A stretch of DNA of 64,000 bases from Chrysomallon squamiferum. Lineage: Eukaryota; Mollusca; Gastropoda; Neomphalida; Peltospiridae. The stretch is taken from positions 13,930,495-13,994,494 of the forward strand of contig CM022672.1 of the NCBI GenBank assembly GCA_012295275.1, read 5' to 3'. Of this stretch, positions 47,816 to 60,725 are shown one piece after another (the first letter of the stretch is position 1; each line of letters begins with the position of its first letter). The position numbers were made by a program, and so were the translations under genes. Below the pieces are notes generated by a model that was given only the letters and a program-made list of their open reading frames with translations, had not been told where the DNA came from and made no database searches.

Positions 47816-48172
47816 TTATTTTGTTTTGTCTGTTCGTTACTGTTTTTGTGACGTTCATCACATACGTTGGTCATTGTGAGACGGTAACCATTGACAACGC
47901 CAAATGCAGTAGGTCAGACTCCGTAGCAGTAAAACAAAACAATAACAACTGAGAAACGAAATTTTGGTATGGAAGTAAACACTGTAATTTCAGGATCAAT
48001 TTTATTAGGCGGATCTGTTTTCTACAGAACGACAATCAGATTTATAACATAATAGGATTGGTCTACACTAAGATTATTTATATAAAAAATATATATATAT
48101 ATAAATATTAAATCAATTTTTTTCGAAGACTTTATGAAATGTTTCTCATCATAGTTTTGACTCGGAAGCGGA
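46708..48172. other. Divergent promoter interval between RNF26 and the repeat-tail membrane gene
   Basis: Two genes diverge from here. The interval carries a (TTA)n tract at 47160-47212, a compound tract at 47714-47813 made of (TTTAA)n then CTTT then (TTC)n, and a small less AT-rich patch at 47840-47930 that may hold the start-site region of the plus-strand gene. No ORF is supported. Confidence 0.45.
47714..47813. repeat. Compound (TTTAA)n-(CTTT)n-(TTC)n tract
   Basis: About eight TTTAA pentamers run directly into CTTT units and then about 13 TTC units. Confidence 0.93.
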
Positions 48173-49378
48173 ATGCCGAAAGATACAAAAACAAAACAGC
48201 TTTTCGATGCTGCTTATGAGGTGATCAGAATATTATTAACAATATCTTATGAATTACTTCTGCTAGCGTACAGTTTTATCATTTTCGTAATAAAACTGAG
48301 GACATTATTAGGAAATTCGGCTATAATTATAAATTCATTCATAAGACTTTTATTTAAAACAGTTATACGAGTAATAATGAACCCAACAGCGGCTATGTTG
48401 TGGATTTTGTTTGTATCTGCGGTGTGCTATTATTTTGAAAATATCTATGAATCTGATGATGCAGAACTTGTTGAAAGAACTGGTGAAACGAGAGAACTTC
48501 TCGAAATCAGAACACTTCCAACAGCCGTTAAGAAAACGGAAATAAAAACACAAAGTAAACAACCCGAAGGAACATCATCACAGGAAAGAGAAGCCGAGGA
48601 AAGTACCCAGAAAAAGAAACGTAAAGAAAGTTACGTTGATACGGAAAGTGAAGAATATGTCGATGCAGTAGCCGAGGAAAGTACCCAGAAAAAGAAACGT
48701 AAAGAAAGTTACGGTGATACGGAAAGTGAAGAATACTATGTCGATGCAGATGCCGAGGAAAGTACCCAGAAAATGAAACGTAAAGAAAGTTACGTTGATA
48801 CGGAAAGTGAAGAATACTATGTCGATGCAGTAGCCGAGGAAAGTACCCAGAAAAAGAAACGTAAAGAAAGTTACGGTGATACGGAAAGTGAAGAATACTA
48901 TGTCGATGCAGTAGCCGAGGAAAGTACCCAGAAAAAGAAACGTAAAGAAAGTTACGTTGATACGGAAAGTGAAGAATACTATGTCGATGCAGCAGCCGAG
49001 GAAAGTACCCAGAAAAAGGAAAGTAACGAAAGTTACGTCGATGCGGACTGTGAAGAAAACTATGTGGATGCAGAAACTGAAGAAAGTGCCCACAAAAGGA
49101 AAGATGAAAAAATAACACAGGATAAAGAAACTGAAGAAATTTGCCTGGAAACTATAACAGTTAAAGAATTTAAAGAAACAAAACTGGGGAGACAAACTGA
49201 GAACAATATACAAGAATATGAAACTGAAGAAACAGAAATGAATTTGGATAATGAAGCAAACACGTCGAAAGCAGATAATGAGAGTTCCGAAGAAAACGAA
49301 GAAGAGATTTGTGTAAATCTCAAGGAGAAAGAAAGTTCAAAATGTATCATTGAAAACTGTCAGTGTTCCAATCTTTAA
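48173..49378 (+). CDS. Membrane protein with 27-residue tandem repeats, no RING (RNF26-like relative?)
   Basis: An intronless ORF of 401 aa that I do not recognise as a known family. Residues about 18-42, 50-66 and 74-90 are hydrophobic and likely membrane-embedded. The last (MLWILFVSAVCYYFE) resembles a segment of the neighbouring RING gene (WMLVLSIAFLYFE). After residue 140 the protein is hydrophilic. Residues 141-301 are six copies of a 27-residue unit (first copy 26) reading AEESTQKKKRKESYVDT then SEEYYVDAV, with alternating basic and acidic halves. The rest is Glu-rich and ends ENCQCSNL, with no zinc-binding pattern. The repeat DNA is nearly identical from unit to unit, so the array is young. 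Function is unknown. Position and architecture suggest a diverged member of the adjacent RNF26-type group that has lost, or never had, its RING. The start ATG is followed by PKD; the frame and length argue for real coding. Confidence 0.7.
   Translation: MPKDTKTKQLFDAAYEVIRILLTISYELLLLAYSFIIFVIKLRTLLGNSAIIINSFIRLLFKTVIRVIMNPTAAMLWILFVSAVCYYFENIYESDDAELVERTGETRELLEIRTLPTAVKKTEIKTQSKQPEGTSSQEREAEESTQKKKRKESYVDTESEEYVDAVAEESTQKKKRKESYGDTESEEYYVDADAEESTQKMKRKESYVDTESEEYYVDAVAEESTQKKKRKESYGDTESEEYYVDAVAEESTQKKKRKESYVDTESEEYYVDAAAEESTQKKESNESYVDADCEENYVDAETEESAHKRKDEKITQDKETEEICLETITVKEFKETKLGRQTENNIQEYETEETEMNLDNEANTSKADNESSEENEEEICVNLKEKESSKCIIENCQCSNL
48593..49075 (+). repeat. 81-nt coding tandem array, six units
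   Basis: Units: 48593-48670 (78 nt), 48671-48751, 48752-48832, 48833-48913, 48914-48994, 48995-49075. The first five are almost identical; the sixth is diverged. The length is a multiple of three, so all six frames stay largely open, which creates long spurious ORFs on the opposite strand. Confidence 0.95.
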
Positions 49379-50609
49379 TGTTCAAACAGAATTAATAATA
49401 ATACTCTCACACTATAAATTTGTTAATAAATTGACAACTCAAGTTACGATAATTATGAGAAAAATTATTGATATTTAGAAATTTCGAGGAAATGGTTTTC
49501 TTGTCATCATCATCACCATTATTATTATTATTTATTTTTATAAATTTCTTTTGAAAAATGTGTGATAAAATCGATTTTGAAACTTTTTACCTAATCGGAC
49601 AAAATAAAAATAAACAAACTATATCTACTGATATATGTAAATATGTTAACTTCTTGAAATTAATTGTTAAATTGCTGTGTTCATTGTTTGTTCTATTTAC
49701 TGTTTACCAAATTTATGGTTTAATAAATATTAATATTTTAGATTTTAAAACCCATTTTATTTTATTTTGTTTTCCTTAATAATCGAACAGCTTTTCTTTA
49801 GTCTCGATATATATATAGGAAAAACCAGGCTCTTAAAATAGTGCCCATAAACAGGCGTGGTCAGCATGCCGTTTGCTGGTTAACTGAAAATACTAATACT
49901 TCAGTCTTTACGGTCTTAATAGGGAACGGACATACAACTTATTAATTTTAGCGATGAACAAATGAAGGAAAAAATAAATACTGACATCGATTAAATATAT
50001 CGACATAAATTAGATAAAATGTGTATATGGACCGTCCTTAAATTAAAAATTAAATTAATGTCTAACTCGCTTTCTGCTGAATATTTTGACACATTAATTA
50101 TATTTAGCGTGGCTATAAACATTTTTTTTTCAAAATTGTATGCTTAAAAGTTATATTAAAATATAGCGAGTTTAAAATTTTGCAATTAACTATAAACAAA
50201 GTTTTTATAATTATATGGTCATATTATTATTATCATTGATCTTTGATGTATTTATATATCATTATATATTTATACTGACCAAGGGTATAACTAATAACAA
50301 CACCGGCTAATACTACCCATAGCGGATGTTACGTTATAAACATTCAAACTAAGGAATGAAATACAGTCTATTTTCGTTTGTCAACCACCAAATACAAATA
50401 AGAGAGAGAGAAAGATAAAAAAAAAAAAAAAAAAAAAAAAAAGGAATTAAAAACAACAACAAAAATTAGATGTCGTAACAAAGATAAAGTATTAAACTAA
50501 CAAATCGAACAGTATCTTATTATTTAGCTGCAGATCCATAACCTCATTAAGGAAGTATTATCATAAAGCTGATCATTATGATTATGGCGTACTGTTTACG
50601 CTTCGAAAA
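49379..50609. other. Spacer between the two plus-strand membrane genes
   Basis: AT-rich spacer. An open frame of 73 codons (49558-49779) contains one hydrophobic stretch but has low-complexity composition and no homology I can name. An A-run lies at 50418-50442. The second gene's promoter should lie in the final 300 bases. Confidence 0.45.
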
Positions 50610-51335
50610 ATGATTTATTGTTCCGGGAATGTATTTACAATATTATTTTTCCATTCGATTTCAAAAACTGTTAGTGCGTATTTAAATTTTTCTACCACTA
50701 TGCCGTCAATAATAGTATCACTTTTGAAACTGTTGTTAGATTTTACTTACTCTTTGATTGAAATTGTTATCAAAATAGTTTACATTTTTCTTTTATTTGT
50801 TTTCAATATTTTTGGATATTTACTTCATCTTTTGTCAGTCGCTTGTCCTTGTATCTGCAGGATTACCTCGGCAATTTATTCTATTTCCTTTTGGATAATG
50901 ACTCAAGTTCTCACAGGAATTATTGGACAAGGTAACATGGCAACCAATATTTCAAGCTGGATGTTAGTTTTATCCATAGCATTTCTTTATTTTGAGAAAA
51001 GACATAGGCCTGATGAACGAATGAAACAAAACAAAAATATAAACCATATGAATGAAACTATTGGCATGGCTCCTGCCATTCAAGAAAATGAAGCAGACAT
51101 CATATTATTCCGTGATACAGGAAACAGCCAGGGAAGTGATGAGCTGTCAGAAGATGAAACTATTTATAATAATAATGATGATGATCATCATGATAATGAT
51201 GATAATGGTGATAATGAAACTAATCTTGCAGATGATGAAGGTGGATTGTCTGATGTTAGCAATGAACAGACTGATTTAGAGAACAGAGAAATTGAAACAG
51301 AAGAAAAAATACACAAGAAGAAACAGATCATCTAA
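50610..51335 (+). CDS. RNF26-like membrane gene, N-terminal frame (broken before the RING)
   Basis: 241 codons. Hydrophobic segments fill roughly residues 31-130 (start of a membrane block at MPSIIVSLLKLLL, end at WMLVLSIAFLYFE), then an acidic Asn/Asp/Glu-rich linker (YNNNDDDHHDNDDNGDN). That is the RNF26 plan: membrane spans, acidic linker, RING. The frame stops at 51333-51335, just before a RING that is open in another frame. The start may be 50610 or the in-frame ATG at 50700 (MPSII); both have A at -3. Intronless, like RNF26. The acidic-linker end reads ETEEKIHKKKQII. The break falls near a run of six A (51304-51309). Either a sequencing/assembly slip or a real disabling mutation is possible, so this and the next entry are probably one gene. 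Confidence 0.75.
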   Translation: MIYCSGNVFTILFFHSISKTVSAYLNFSTTMPSIIVSLLKLLLDFTYSLIEIVIKIVYIFLLFVFNIFGYLLHLLSVACPCICRITSAIYSISFWIMTQVLTGIIGQGNMATNISSWMLVLSIAFLYFEKRHRPDERMKQNKNINHMNETIGMAPAIQENEADIILFRDTGNSQGSDELSEDETIYNNNDDDHHDNDDNGDNETNLADDEGGLSDVSNEQTDLENREIETEEKIHKKKQII

Positions 51336-51337
51336 GG

Positions 51338-51571
51338 ATGCACAGTAACAGAAATTCAAATAATTCCATGATGTACAGACATACTAATGTTATGCAAGAT
51401 CTGGATCGAACATTATGTTCTATTTGTTTTGAAAGAGATCGCAATGTTGCTGTTTTCCCATGTGGTCATATTCACATGTGCTTTGAATGTATGCAACTTG
51501 TGCAGCAAGGAAACAATCTCTGTCCCTTTTGTCAGAGACAAATTGAGGATTATAAACACGTATTTTTCTAA
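51338..51571 (+). CDS. RNF26-like gene, C-terminal RING frame
   Basis: 77 codons from the ATG, with the frame open upstream to 51296. It holds a complete C3HC4 RING: C-x2-C-x11-C-x-H-x3-C-x2-C-x10-C-x2-C, with the core VAVFPCGHIHMCFEC and tail ending KHVFF. The first-half spacing is the same as in RNF26 at 45379. All eight zinc ligands are present and the fold end is intact, so the domain looks maintained. It lies two bases after the stop of the membrane frame and is shifted by one base relative to it; one extra A in the 51304-51309 run would join the two. A separate RING-only protein is a less likely reading. An AATAAA near 51806 is a candidate polyadenylation signal. Confidence 0.75.
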   Translation: MHSNRNSNNSMMYRHTNVMQDLDRTLCSICFERDRNVAVFPCGHIHMCFECMQLVQQGNNLCPFCQRQIEDYKHVFF

Positions 51572-52762
51572 CGCAACATTCCAAATACATTGACTTCTAC
51601 TGTGCATCAAAATGTCTTAATATCAAATAACTGAAATAATACACTGTCTACTTTAACAAATTTTAATACTGAGAAATTTTTGTACAAAAAAACAATGTCA
51701 TTTTCTATCGTTACTGTTTGTAAACTGTAATAAGTTGATGTATCTGTGAAATTAGAAATAAGAGATCTGAAATGTTTACTGGACTGGTACCGAACATTCT
51801 GTAAAAATAAAATAGAACCAATTGTTTAGATTGGGGACCCTTCCCCTGAAGCCCCACTGCCACCTCTTTTCCTACTACAGAATGGTTTGATTAATGTTAC
51901 AATGACTAGATATGAACACACATGCACTTGCACACACACACACACGTACATAAAGAAAAGGTTGTCTTAAAAGTGTAACATTTGTAGCTATTTAATACCT
52001 TTCAATAAAAGGCTTTATGTTGGATTTTACAAAATGATTTTAATATTATGTTAACTTGTCAATTTAAAGGCTGAAGTCTCTCCTAAGCAGTTTCACTTAA
52101 CAAGCATTCAAAGATTTTGACCAGACTAACAAGTCTTGAAATATAGTGCATATTCTGCAAGAATGAAGATTCAGGATCACATTATGGAAATGTGCAAAAG
52201 TTGCTAATAACAAATGATTTTATCCACTTTTAAATGTTATTTTCAACAAAAAAAAAAAAATTAAAAATAAAAAATGAAAGAAAAAAGTAATAAATAAATG
52301 AATGCTATCATTTTATGATTTTATATATTTTTTTTATTTTGTACTTATAATGAGTCTGTACTTCACAATTAATAGTTGCTTATTAGGAAAACAAGAAAAT
52401 GCAACAGAATAAAACAAGTTTATTGAAAACTGTAACGGTAATAACAGTATTACAAACAACAAAATTGTTTATTTTCATTTTATTCAGAATATATTTAAAA
52501 AAAAAAAAAAAATAAATACTATGAAAGTAATGAAATGTGCAAAATATGAAATACATTTTTTTTTAAAGTCAAAAAGAGTCTCTCTGGAAGAAATAACAAA
52601 TCACCCAAATTAATAACATGTTGTATTAAGAAGGAAAACAACTAACAGACACCTAGAAATTAGCCTCAATGTATTCTGTAAAGTTCAAAGTTATTTTTTA
52701 TTTGGTCAGCCACGTAGTTTGTAGATGATTCATTCCTATTGCAACAAGTACACTTTAAATTG
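51572..52762. other. Convergent interval between the RING gene and GEMIN4
   Basis: 3' UTR space of two facing genes. A minus-strand AATAAA (complement of 52697-52702) lies about 60 bases after the GEMIN4 stop. There are A-runs at 52248-52260 and 52498-52513, and otherwise nothing notable. Confidence 0.5.
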
Positions 52763-53079
52763 CTAACTCTTGACATAATGTTCTTGTGTTTTCTTCATCA
52801 AACTTTCTCTCATGTCCTCATTTTCTATTCTGTTAACTGCTTTGAAAATTGGTTCCCAAAGAATATGAATATCGTCTGTGATTTTCTTGGAAGATGTTAA
52901 CCGGTCCATTAATTCTGTGAATTTAGCCAGGATGTCCAGCAGAAGAACAAACAAAGCTTCAGAAAGGTCAGAGGTCAAGAGCGTTGTGATGATGCTTATG
53001 TGACAAAATATCTGAGTTAAAGTAAATGTTGCAACATGGTGGTCATATTCCAAGAAGTTTTCTTCAGTCAAACTCTGTG

Positions 53080-53117
<38 letters not shown>

Positions 53118-53984
53118 TTATGATTAATAAATTTTATATAGGAAAAATATAAAAGTTAAAGATATAATGATGTAACATAATGTAGTTCCTTGCATTAATA
53201 ACTTTATGTACTACTCTATCCTAATTAAAATATTATTTAAAAAATAATTTGTTTCAATGTTCAAAAGATCTTTGTAGATAATATTGAAAACAGGTAAACA
53301 CATTAATTTTTGTGTTTTCCTAATGTTAAAATGAAAAGCTAATATGTTAAGACTAACACTTGTTACTTTTTATCTCTTTGCTTGATAAAATGTCTTAGTG
53401 AGAGTAAAAGAAACTGAAATTATTTACAACAAAGTTGATGTAGGTATGACCAACTGGTTATATAAATAACCTTAATATCAAAACTACAAGTATGTTTTAA
53501 ATATGCATGAAAGATACAGGAGGGAAGGAAGGAGGGAGAGAAAGTGAGAGAAAGATGAGAGACACACACAAAGAAAAAGATGTTTAGAACGTCACCTTCA
53601 TGACAGCAACGTAACATGTTAACATGTGTCTCAGTGCAAACTGCGAAACATCTTCAGGAATTTCCACAACCAAAACAAAAACTTCCATGAGAATCTGTGA
53701 TAGCTGAAGTGTGCCTTTCAAGACTGGGATAAATTGAAATGAAAAACATTTTTATATACCACTAAAAGGAACAAATAAATAAATAAACAATAGAGAAAAC
53801 ATATTATATATACATTGGATAAAATTGAGTTTAATGCACTAACTAACAAAAGGACTTCCTTTTATTTCTTTATAATTTTTTTGTACTTTTTTAAAAGTAA
53901 CAAGAGGTCTGGAAGCCCTTTTGCAAATAAACTGTTCATCTATCTATCTGTCTATGTATCTATGTATCTGTCTATGTATCTATG

Positions 53985-54027
<43 letters not shown>

Positions 54028-54143
54028 ATTCTTTTGAAAAACAATCTCAATAACCAAAATGTCTCTCTGAATGTGTGAAACTAATACAAGAAACATCTTT
54101 AATTCTTATCTTAGTAAATTTGACTAACAAATACAAATACATA

Positions 54144-54206
<63 letters not shown>

Positions 54207-55515
54207 CTAAATTACTATTTCATTAAATATAATAAAAAAGAAATGTTAAACTATGTCTGATCATGGACTGACTATATATATATAAAAAAAAAACATTTTG
54301 AACTGGAAGCATAAGAAGCAAATCCTATTACAGATCTTAAATTATCGTCTTGTCACCGAAGCATCAAAACTCTTTTACCCATTATTTCTTTTTATATTTT
54401 TATTATTAATAAAGTATTTTTTACATCATAAAGATTAGTCACCTTCAAAATCACACAGATGAATACAGTCTTGGAAAAACAGTTTAAACTGAAACTCTGA
54501 AGTGCTCGTTGACAACATGTTCTTTATGTAGAAGCAGATTCTTTTAGCTTCTTCCACTGTAACACTGGGCAATACCTAAACAAAACAGTTTTAACTAAAA
54601 TATTACTAGTGTACTATTAAAAAGAAAATTTTGTTTGTTTTATTTGAGTATTGCAGTGATTTCCTATATGAGAAATTCATTCTCAAGATAATTAATTAAC
54701 CAGAATGTTTTTTTAAAAAGAATTGATGACATAAAGACTGAAATCTGTCCAAAAATAATATTAATTTCTAAAACAATATTATTATGCATCTAAACAAAAG
54801 AATTTACAATTCTTATATTGGCACCTTAGAAAATGGATTTTTATTTGATACATATTCTAACATTCACCTAAAATATGATGGATATAATGATAATAACTGA
54901 ATTTTTGGTGGGGCTAAGAAATATATACTCAGTGCCTTTATAAATGCTGGAATACAGTATGTAATAAAATAAGTAAAGATAATGTGAACACAAAACTGAC
55001 CTGTAACAGGGACACAACTATCTCTTCAGCTGTAACTGAACGTTCAGATGTCACTGGCTTTAAACTCTCTTCAGACTGAGAAATTAATCGCAGCAAAGAA
55101 ACATAGTTTCCATCTTAAAAAAGAAAGAGTTTTTACAATATATATATATTCACACACACACACACAAACATATAGTTACATAAACACAGACTCAGAAACG
55201 CACATGTGCATACACAGACAGCCACAAACATACATGCACTTCCATGTATTTACTATCACATGAACAAATATATTACTGAAAGAGAAATATAAGCAAGCTT
55301 TTTTATTTATTTGCTTATAAATGTTCAAAATAATAACTAACTAATAATTGATCGAAATATAGAAAACAAAACATAATTTTATCTGCTTAATTGGACTAAA
55401 AATAAGAAAACAAAACATAATTTTATTTATTTAATTACAGGTTCAATTTTAAACATCTTGAAAAATGTCGTAAAAATATCACAGAGCTTAATTCTGTAGT
55501 CAAACAAAAGGAAGT

Positions 55516-55568
<53 letters not shown>

Positions 55569-55716
55569 TCATTTTAAACATATACTTTGCTTTAATTATT
55601 AATAATTTGTAATAAATTATATAGATACAAATTATTTAGATTAATACCTGAGATCAAATGTCTTGTAACATCATGGAACTGTTAAAAAAACAAATAAAAA
55701 GAATACAATAATAATT

Positions 55717-55778
<62 letters not shown>

Positions 55779-56229
55779 GATAAAAAAAATAAAATAAATA
55801 ATTACATCCAAACACACACACACACAATAATTCAAAATTACATTTTAATATCAAAAAGCAGTTTCTATAAACTTCTATCTAAACTGAATGAAATTGGGGA
55901 TGATTGTCAGATATCAATTATAGATAATACACTGGTAAGAACAAATATAACAACATCAACAATAACAATAACAATAACAGCTATAGCAACAATAATAATA
56001 ATTGCATAAAATTTCTTAACAAACTTCTTCAAATAACTTTTCTTTTGTGAAATTCCACAGTATTTGTTTTCAAAAATTTAAATTCAATGTAATTGTTAAT
56101 TGCAAACCATGTTTATGTCTGTCTGTCCGTGCAGATTGCTGAGTGCAATATGTAATCTCAACAAAACTGTCCAGTCAAGCTGTTTCACCTCATTAAGCAG
56201 CCAGGTAATTTCATAATCTATACAAAAAG

Positions 56230-56264
<35 letters not shown>

Positions 56265-57011
56265 ATTAAAATAAACCAACAAAAAAAAAAAAATAAAAAA
56301 AGGAAATGAAACAAAATAACACATAAATACCAGTTTTAACATTCAATGATGATAAAGGGGAATTTTTTTTTTTAACTTAGCATTTAACTCATTTGGCTAA
56401 GGCAAAACCTGTTTTTTGGTCAAATATATTTTTTTCAGCAACAGTTTCTGACTACAGACGAGAGCAAAGCCTTTAATAATGATAATAATAATAATACTGA
56501 CACCATTAACAGTAACAGCAACAACAATAATTGTTTTTACCACTTTTACCATTAACGGAATCTCAGTTAAGCATTAGAGAAGAAAAGAACAATACAAAAA
56601 TTCAATCAATTAACAAAATACCATCAATAACCACTTGTTCCGTCTTAAGCAACATCACCAATGACGACCAGCAACGGTTGCACACTTCTTTAACTGTCAC
56701 CTTGGTAACAAAATGCTCTGGGTCCCTGGTGAGGAGGACACATTCATGAAGCAGATTACAAAGACACAATATTAGTGGGCAAGGGTTTAGAACTTCCAGC
56801 AGGTGACTGGACTTTTCACTACCAAGGTTGTCTATTACCGCAGTCAAAATGTGTAAAGCAAAATCTACAGACATTGGCTGATCTGATTTGTAGATCCCAT
56901 CCACACCAATAAACGGAAGAACTGTTCTTGAGATAAACTCAGCAGGTTCTAATATTGGCAGCTCGTGTAAAATGTTTATACCAAACTGTCTTTCGAACTT
57001 CTGTAAAATAA

Positions 57012-57082
<71 letters not shown>

Positions 57083-57443
57083 TGATGATGATGATGTTGA
57101 CACTAACGAGAACTATAATAATTATGATGATAACAAAAACTAAATTAAAATACAGCTTTTTCAAATGTGAAAGTTATTATTACTTGTCAATAACATTAAG
57201 AAAGTAACAACAACAACAACAACTGTAACCAATAAAAATAATTATCATAAAAAACAAACTATAAAAAAATCAACAATAAAACAAAATAAATGTAACTTAA
57301 GCAAATAATTTGAAATTAAAATTATCACTTGTCTACATATTATTTAACACACTGGTTACTTACATTTGTTTTGTAATTTTTCTGTTTCCAATAATCACTT
57401 TATCACAGAAAAAAAAAAAACAAAGCCCCTAATAATAATAATA

Positions 57444-57515
<72 letters not shown>

Positions 57516-60500
57516 TTAAGAAAACAGAAAGAAATGTATAAAGTATAATATTCCTACCTGGACTGCTGAAACTATAAACTGGATGACATTTTTTTGTTCT
57601 TTTTCTTTCAGGATCTCAGATGTCAGGCAGGTGTTGAGGATGTTTGTCAACAGAGAATGATCAGAATGTAAAACAGGATGAAAACTTCGACACAAGTCTG
57701 GTAAACTGTGCAAAATCTGCAGGCAAAAACATATCCAAAACTTTTATATTTTGATAAGCAAAAGATAAGAAAATAATTAAATTAGAGCAGTATTTCTTGT
57801 TGTTTCAAATGATTCATGTTCCATGCTTCAAACTCATACAACAGTTTTTTTTCTCCAGATACTTATATTTATCAGTCAATCAGACTTTTGCTATCTATTT
57901 TTAAAAGGTATTTTTTTATCTTTGTGTCTGTGCATGCATGGGTGTGTGGGTGTCTGGGTGTTTGTATTTCCTTCTCTGATCCTTTACAGAAATGTACAAA
58001 CCTCTAATACAACAGGAATCTGTCCACCATTTCTGACTGCAGTTTCTACAACTTTCTTTAGTACATAAAGTGGATCTTGTAAAGCCAGACAAAGAACAGC
58101 ATTCAGAAGTTGCTAAACACAGAAAAAACAAACAAACAAAAAAAAGGTTCTTAAAGCATGTTATAAAAAAAACAAAAATGGAAACGAAAGCTGAAATTAA
58201 ATGTAGATAAAATAAATGAAACATATTCTTTTTTCCACAGAACCTTACATCAGAAATGTAATAATGTATTTTACAACATAACTGAATAATTTGGAAATTA
58301 ATTTATAAAAAAAAATAAAAATAAAAATAAATAAATAAAAAGGAAAAGTAAAGATAGAAAATAGTTCCTCTGTCAGTCTGTGAATAAATGTATTTATTAA
58401 ACAGCAGATCAGTAAAACTTGTTATCCACAGATTTCATGTTGCATCTATACAGAAGTGAAGCTGCAAAAACTACGAGACAAACCTTGTCTAATGAATCTG
58501 AGGTGAACTTGTTAAATATGACAGTGACATCTTTTTCAAATGTGCCAACTGAAGCCAAGCTTCTCGAGTCTGGTCCTTCCAAGTAGCTGTCAACAATCAA
58601 CTTTTCCTGAATTATGACAGGCAGTTCAGAAAACACTGCAAGAAGAATCTGTAAATAAAAAAAAAAAAAAAAAACAACAACAACAACAAAGAAATATAAA
58701 TAATAAATAAAATGAATGGAATAAAATACTTAAATAAATAAAGAAATAAATAAAACACAAGTCAAAATTTTATAGAGTTTCTAGTTTTTGAATTAATTTC
58801 ATTTTACGTATGTGTATATATGAAAACCTCTTTAAATTAGTATTTTAGATACCACCTACAAATAACATCATCAATAAACATACAATCATAAACTAAGTAA
58901 AAACATGATTTATCCTCCCCAAAAATCTATTTTTAAATACACTTTTTCTAAACTTAAAAATCTGCTTATATATATTTATGCCGCACAGTTTAAACATTTT
59001 CATCCTTTTTCTTTTGCATTTATTTATTTATTTTAATTAGTATTTATTTATTATTATAATATATTTTTTGTTGTTGAAATTATAATTTTTAAGTTGTTTG
59101 TTTATAAGTTACTGACTGTTTTCACATTGTTTAGTGCCTCTGTTTTTTCTGGATGATTCTGCAGGCCCTGTTGTATGATGTTCTTCATCTGTTTAATATG
59201 ATCAACTTCACAGAACAGGTCCAAATTCAACAGCAGATTTTCACAGACACTGGTGACAATAAACAGTTCATTTATTAATTAATTAGAGAACATTTAAAAA
59301 AAGTTCAGGATTTTAAATGTGATATAACTAACTTTAGAATCCTTAAACTGTTTCAGACATACAATTAATTTATTAATTAAAGATGATTTAGAAAATTCAG
59401 AAATTTTAATTGGGATATTTTTGATTTTAGAAAACAAATAAAGATTTATTTTTTAAATGATTTTTTTTTTCCTTACTTCTGTTTACTCCACCACTTTAAG
59501 TCGACATCCATCAAAATGTTTTTCAGAACCTCTGAAACAGTAAAATTTTTTCCAGATAAGTGACATTCTTTAAACACATAAACAGATAAGTGATTTCAGT
59601 TTGAAACAAAATACAGAAATCTTTGGGGAAATTATTTTCTTTAATAATTTTTACATACATTATATATATATATATATATAAATATATTATTAATTTTATG
59701 TGATTAACCTATTTACTGCTGTATAACATCCATTTGATATTCAACATTTACTTATATTATATTTACTATATATCTACATTTAAAATTATAGATCTGTTAT
59801 ATAACTGAAGATCAGTAACAGTGTTAATATATTTTATTTTATATTACCATCACAACTTGGAAGTCTATGTTCCAAAATGTCTTCTGCATCAAAACTAATA
59901 CTCTGATTCTCTTGTTTACTCATTTCTTCTTTAACTGCTTCATTGTCACACAAAATCTGTTGAGTAATTAGGATAATGACATCAACATCTACCTTGAGAC
60001 CTATGAGTCCAGCCTCTGATAACAAAGCTAAATATTTTTCATCCTGAAATATGGTAAAAAAATTCAGGGCTAGAGATTCGACTGTAAATACAAAGATTTT
60101 GTCTGAAGCAAACATTATAGTATCTTGCAAGTGAGGACGTAAGCTACTTCTTGATAAAGTATCTTTAACAGTAACACACACAATATTTAAAGTTTCCATC
60201 CATGCAGAAAATGGGAAGTTAAAAGTCAGTGGCTGAATGCTGACCTCTTCTGATTCTCTATTTCGGTTTTTAAACCAAGAACAAAATGTCTTAAACGTTA
60301 CGCAGTGTTTTCTGTTAGTTGTCTCTTCAGCTCTGATAGCATTGTTAAGCATTGCATTAATGTTCTGCCTGGCATCTTCCAGTGGACTTGACAAAATCGC
60401 TGACAACATTAGCTGGTTGAGAACTGTTATCAAAAGTTCTAAATCTGAGGATGTATTCGTGGTCAAAAACAAAAATATCTTGTTGAGCAAAGTCTCTATG

Positions 60501-60725
60501 GTGGACATCTGTGCTTGAAAAACTGAATGTTCCCTGCTGTGATCTGAATGTTCCCTATTGTCTTGTATCCAAAGAGAAATCCATCTGGAAACAACACATT
60601 CCAGTGCCACTAATACAAGATGTCCATCCAGGCTGTCCACTGATTGGTATGTAGCATGGTCCATAATAGATGATATAAATTTGAGTGAAGTGTCTGTATC
60701 CAAAACAGACAGAGCCTGGAAATAA

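Noticed and set aside
48593-49075. Regular repeats considered as a CRISPR-like array
   Set aside because: Units are contiguous coding repeats without unique spacers, in an animal genome.
48528-49213. Two long antisense ORFs (196 and 211 codons) opposite the repeat-tail gene
   Set aside because: They are produced by the 81-nt repeat, whose length is a multiple of three, so open frames repeat on both strands. Their composition (Phe/Tyr/Arg/His periodic) is a mirror of the sense repeat.
49558-49779. 73-codon ORF with one hydrophobic stretch
   Set aside because: Low-complexity Ile/Leu/Phe/Asn content typical of AT-rich DNA, no conserved pattern, and it lies in the probable 3' UTR of the repeat-tail gene.
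57916-58224. 102-codon minus-strand ORF near GEMIN4 exon 7
   Set aside because: It is a different frame over exon 7 and its introns; the frame that continues GEMIN4 (QLLNAVLCLALQ) is the one bounded by splice sites.
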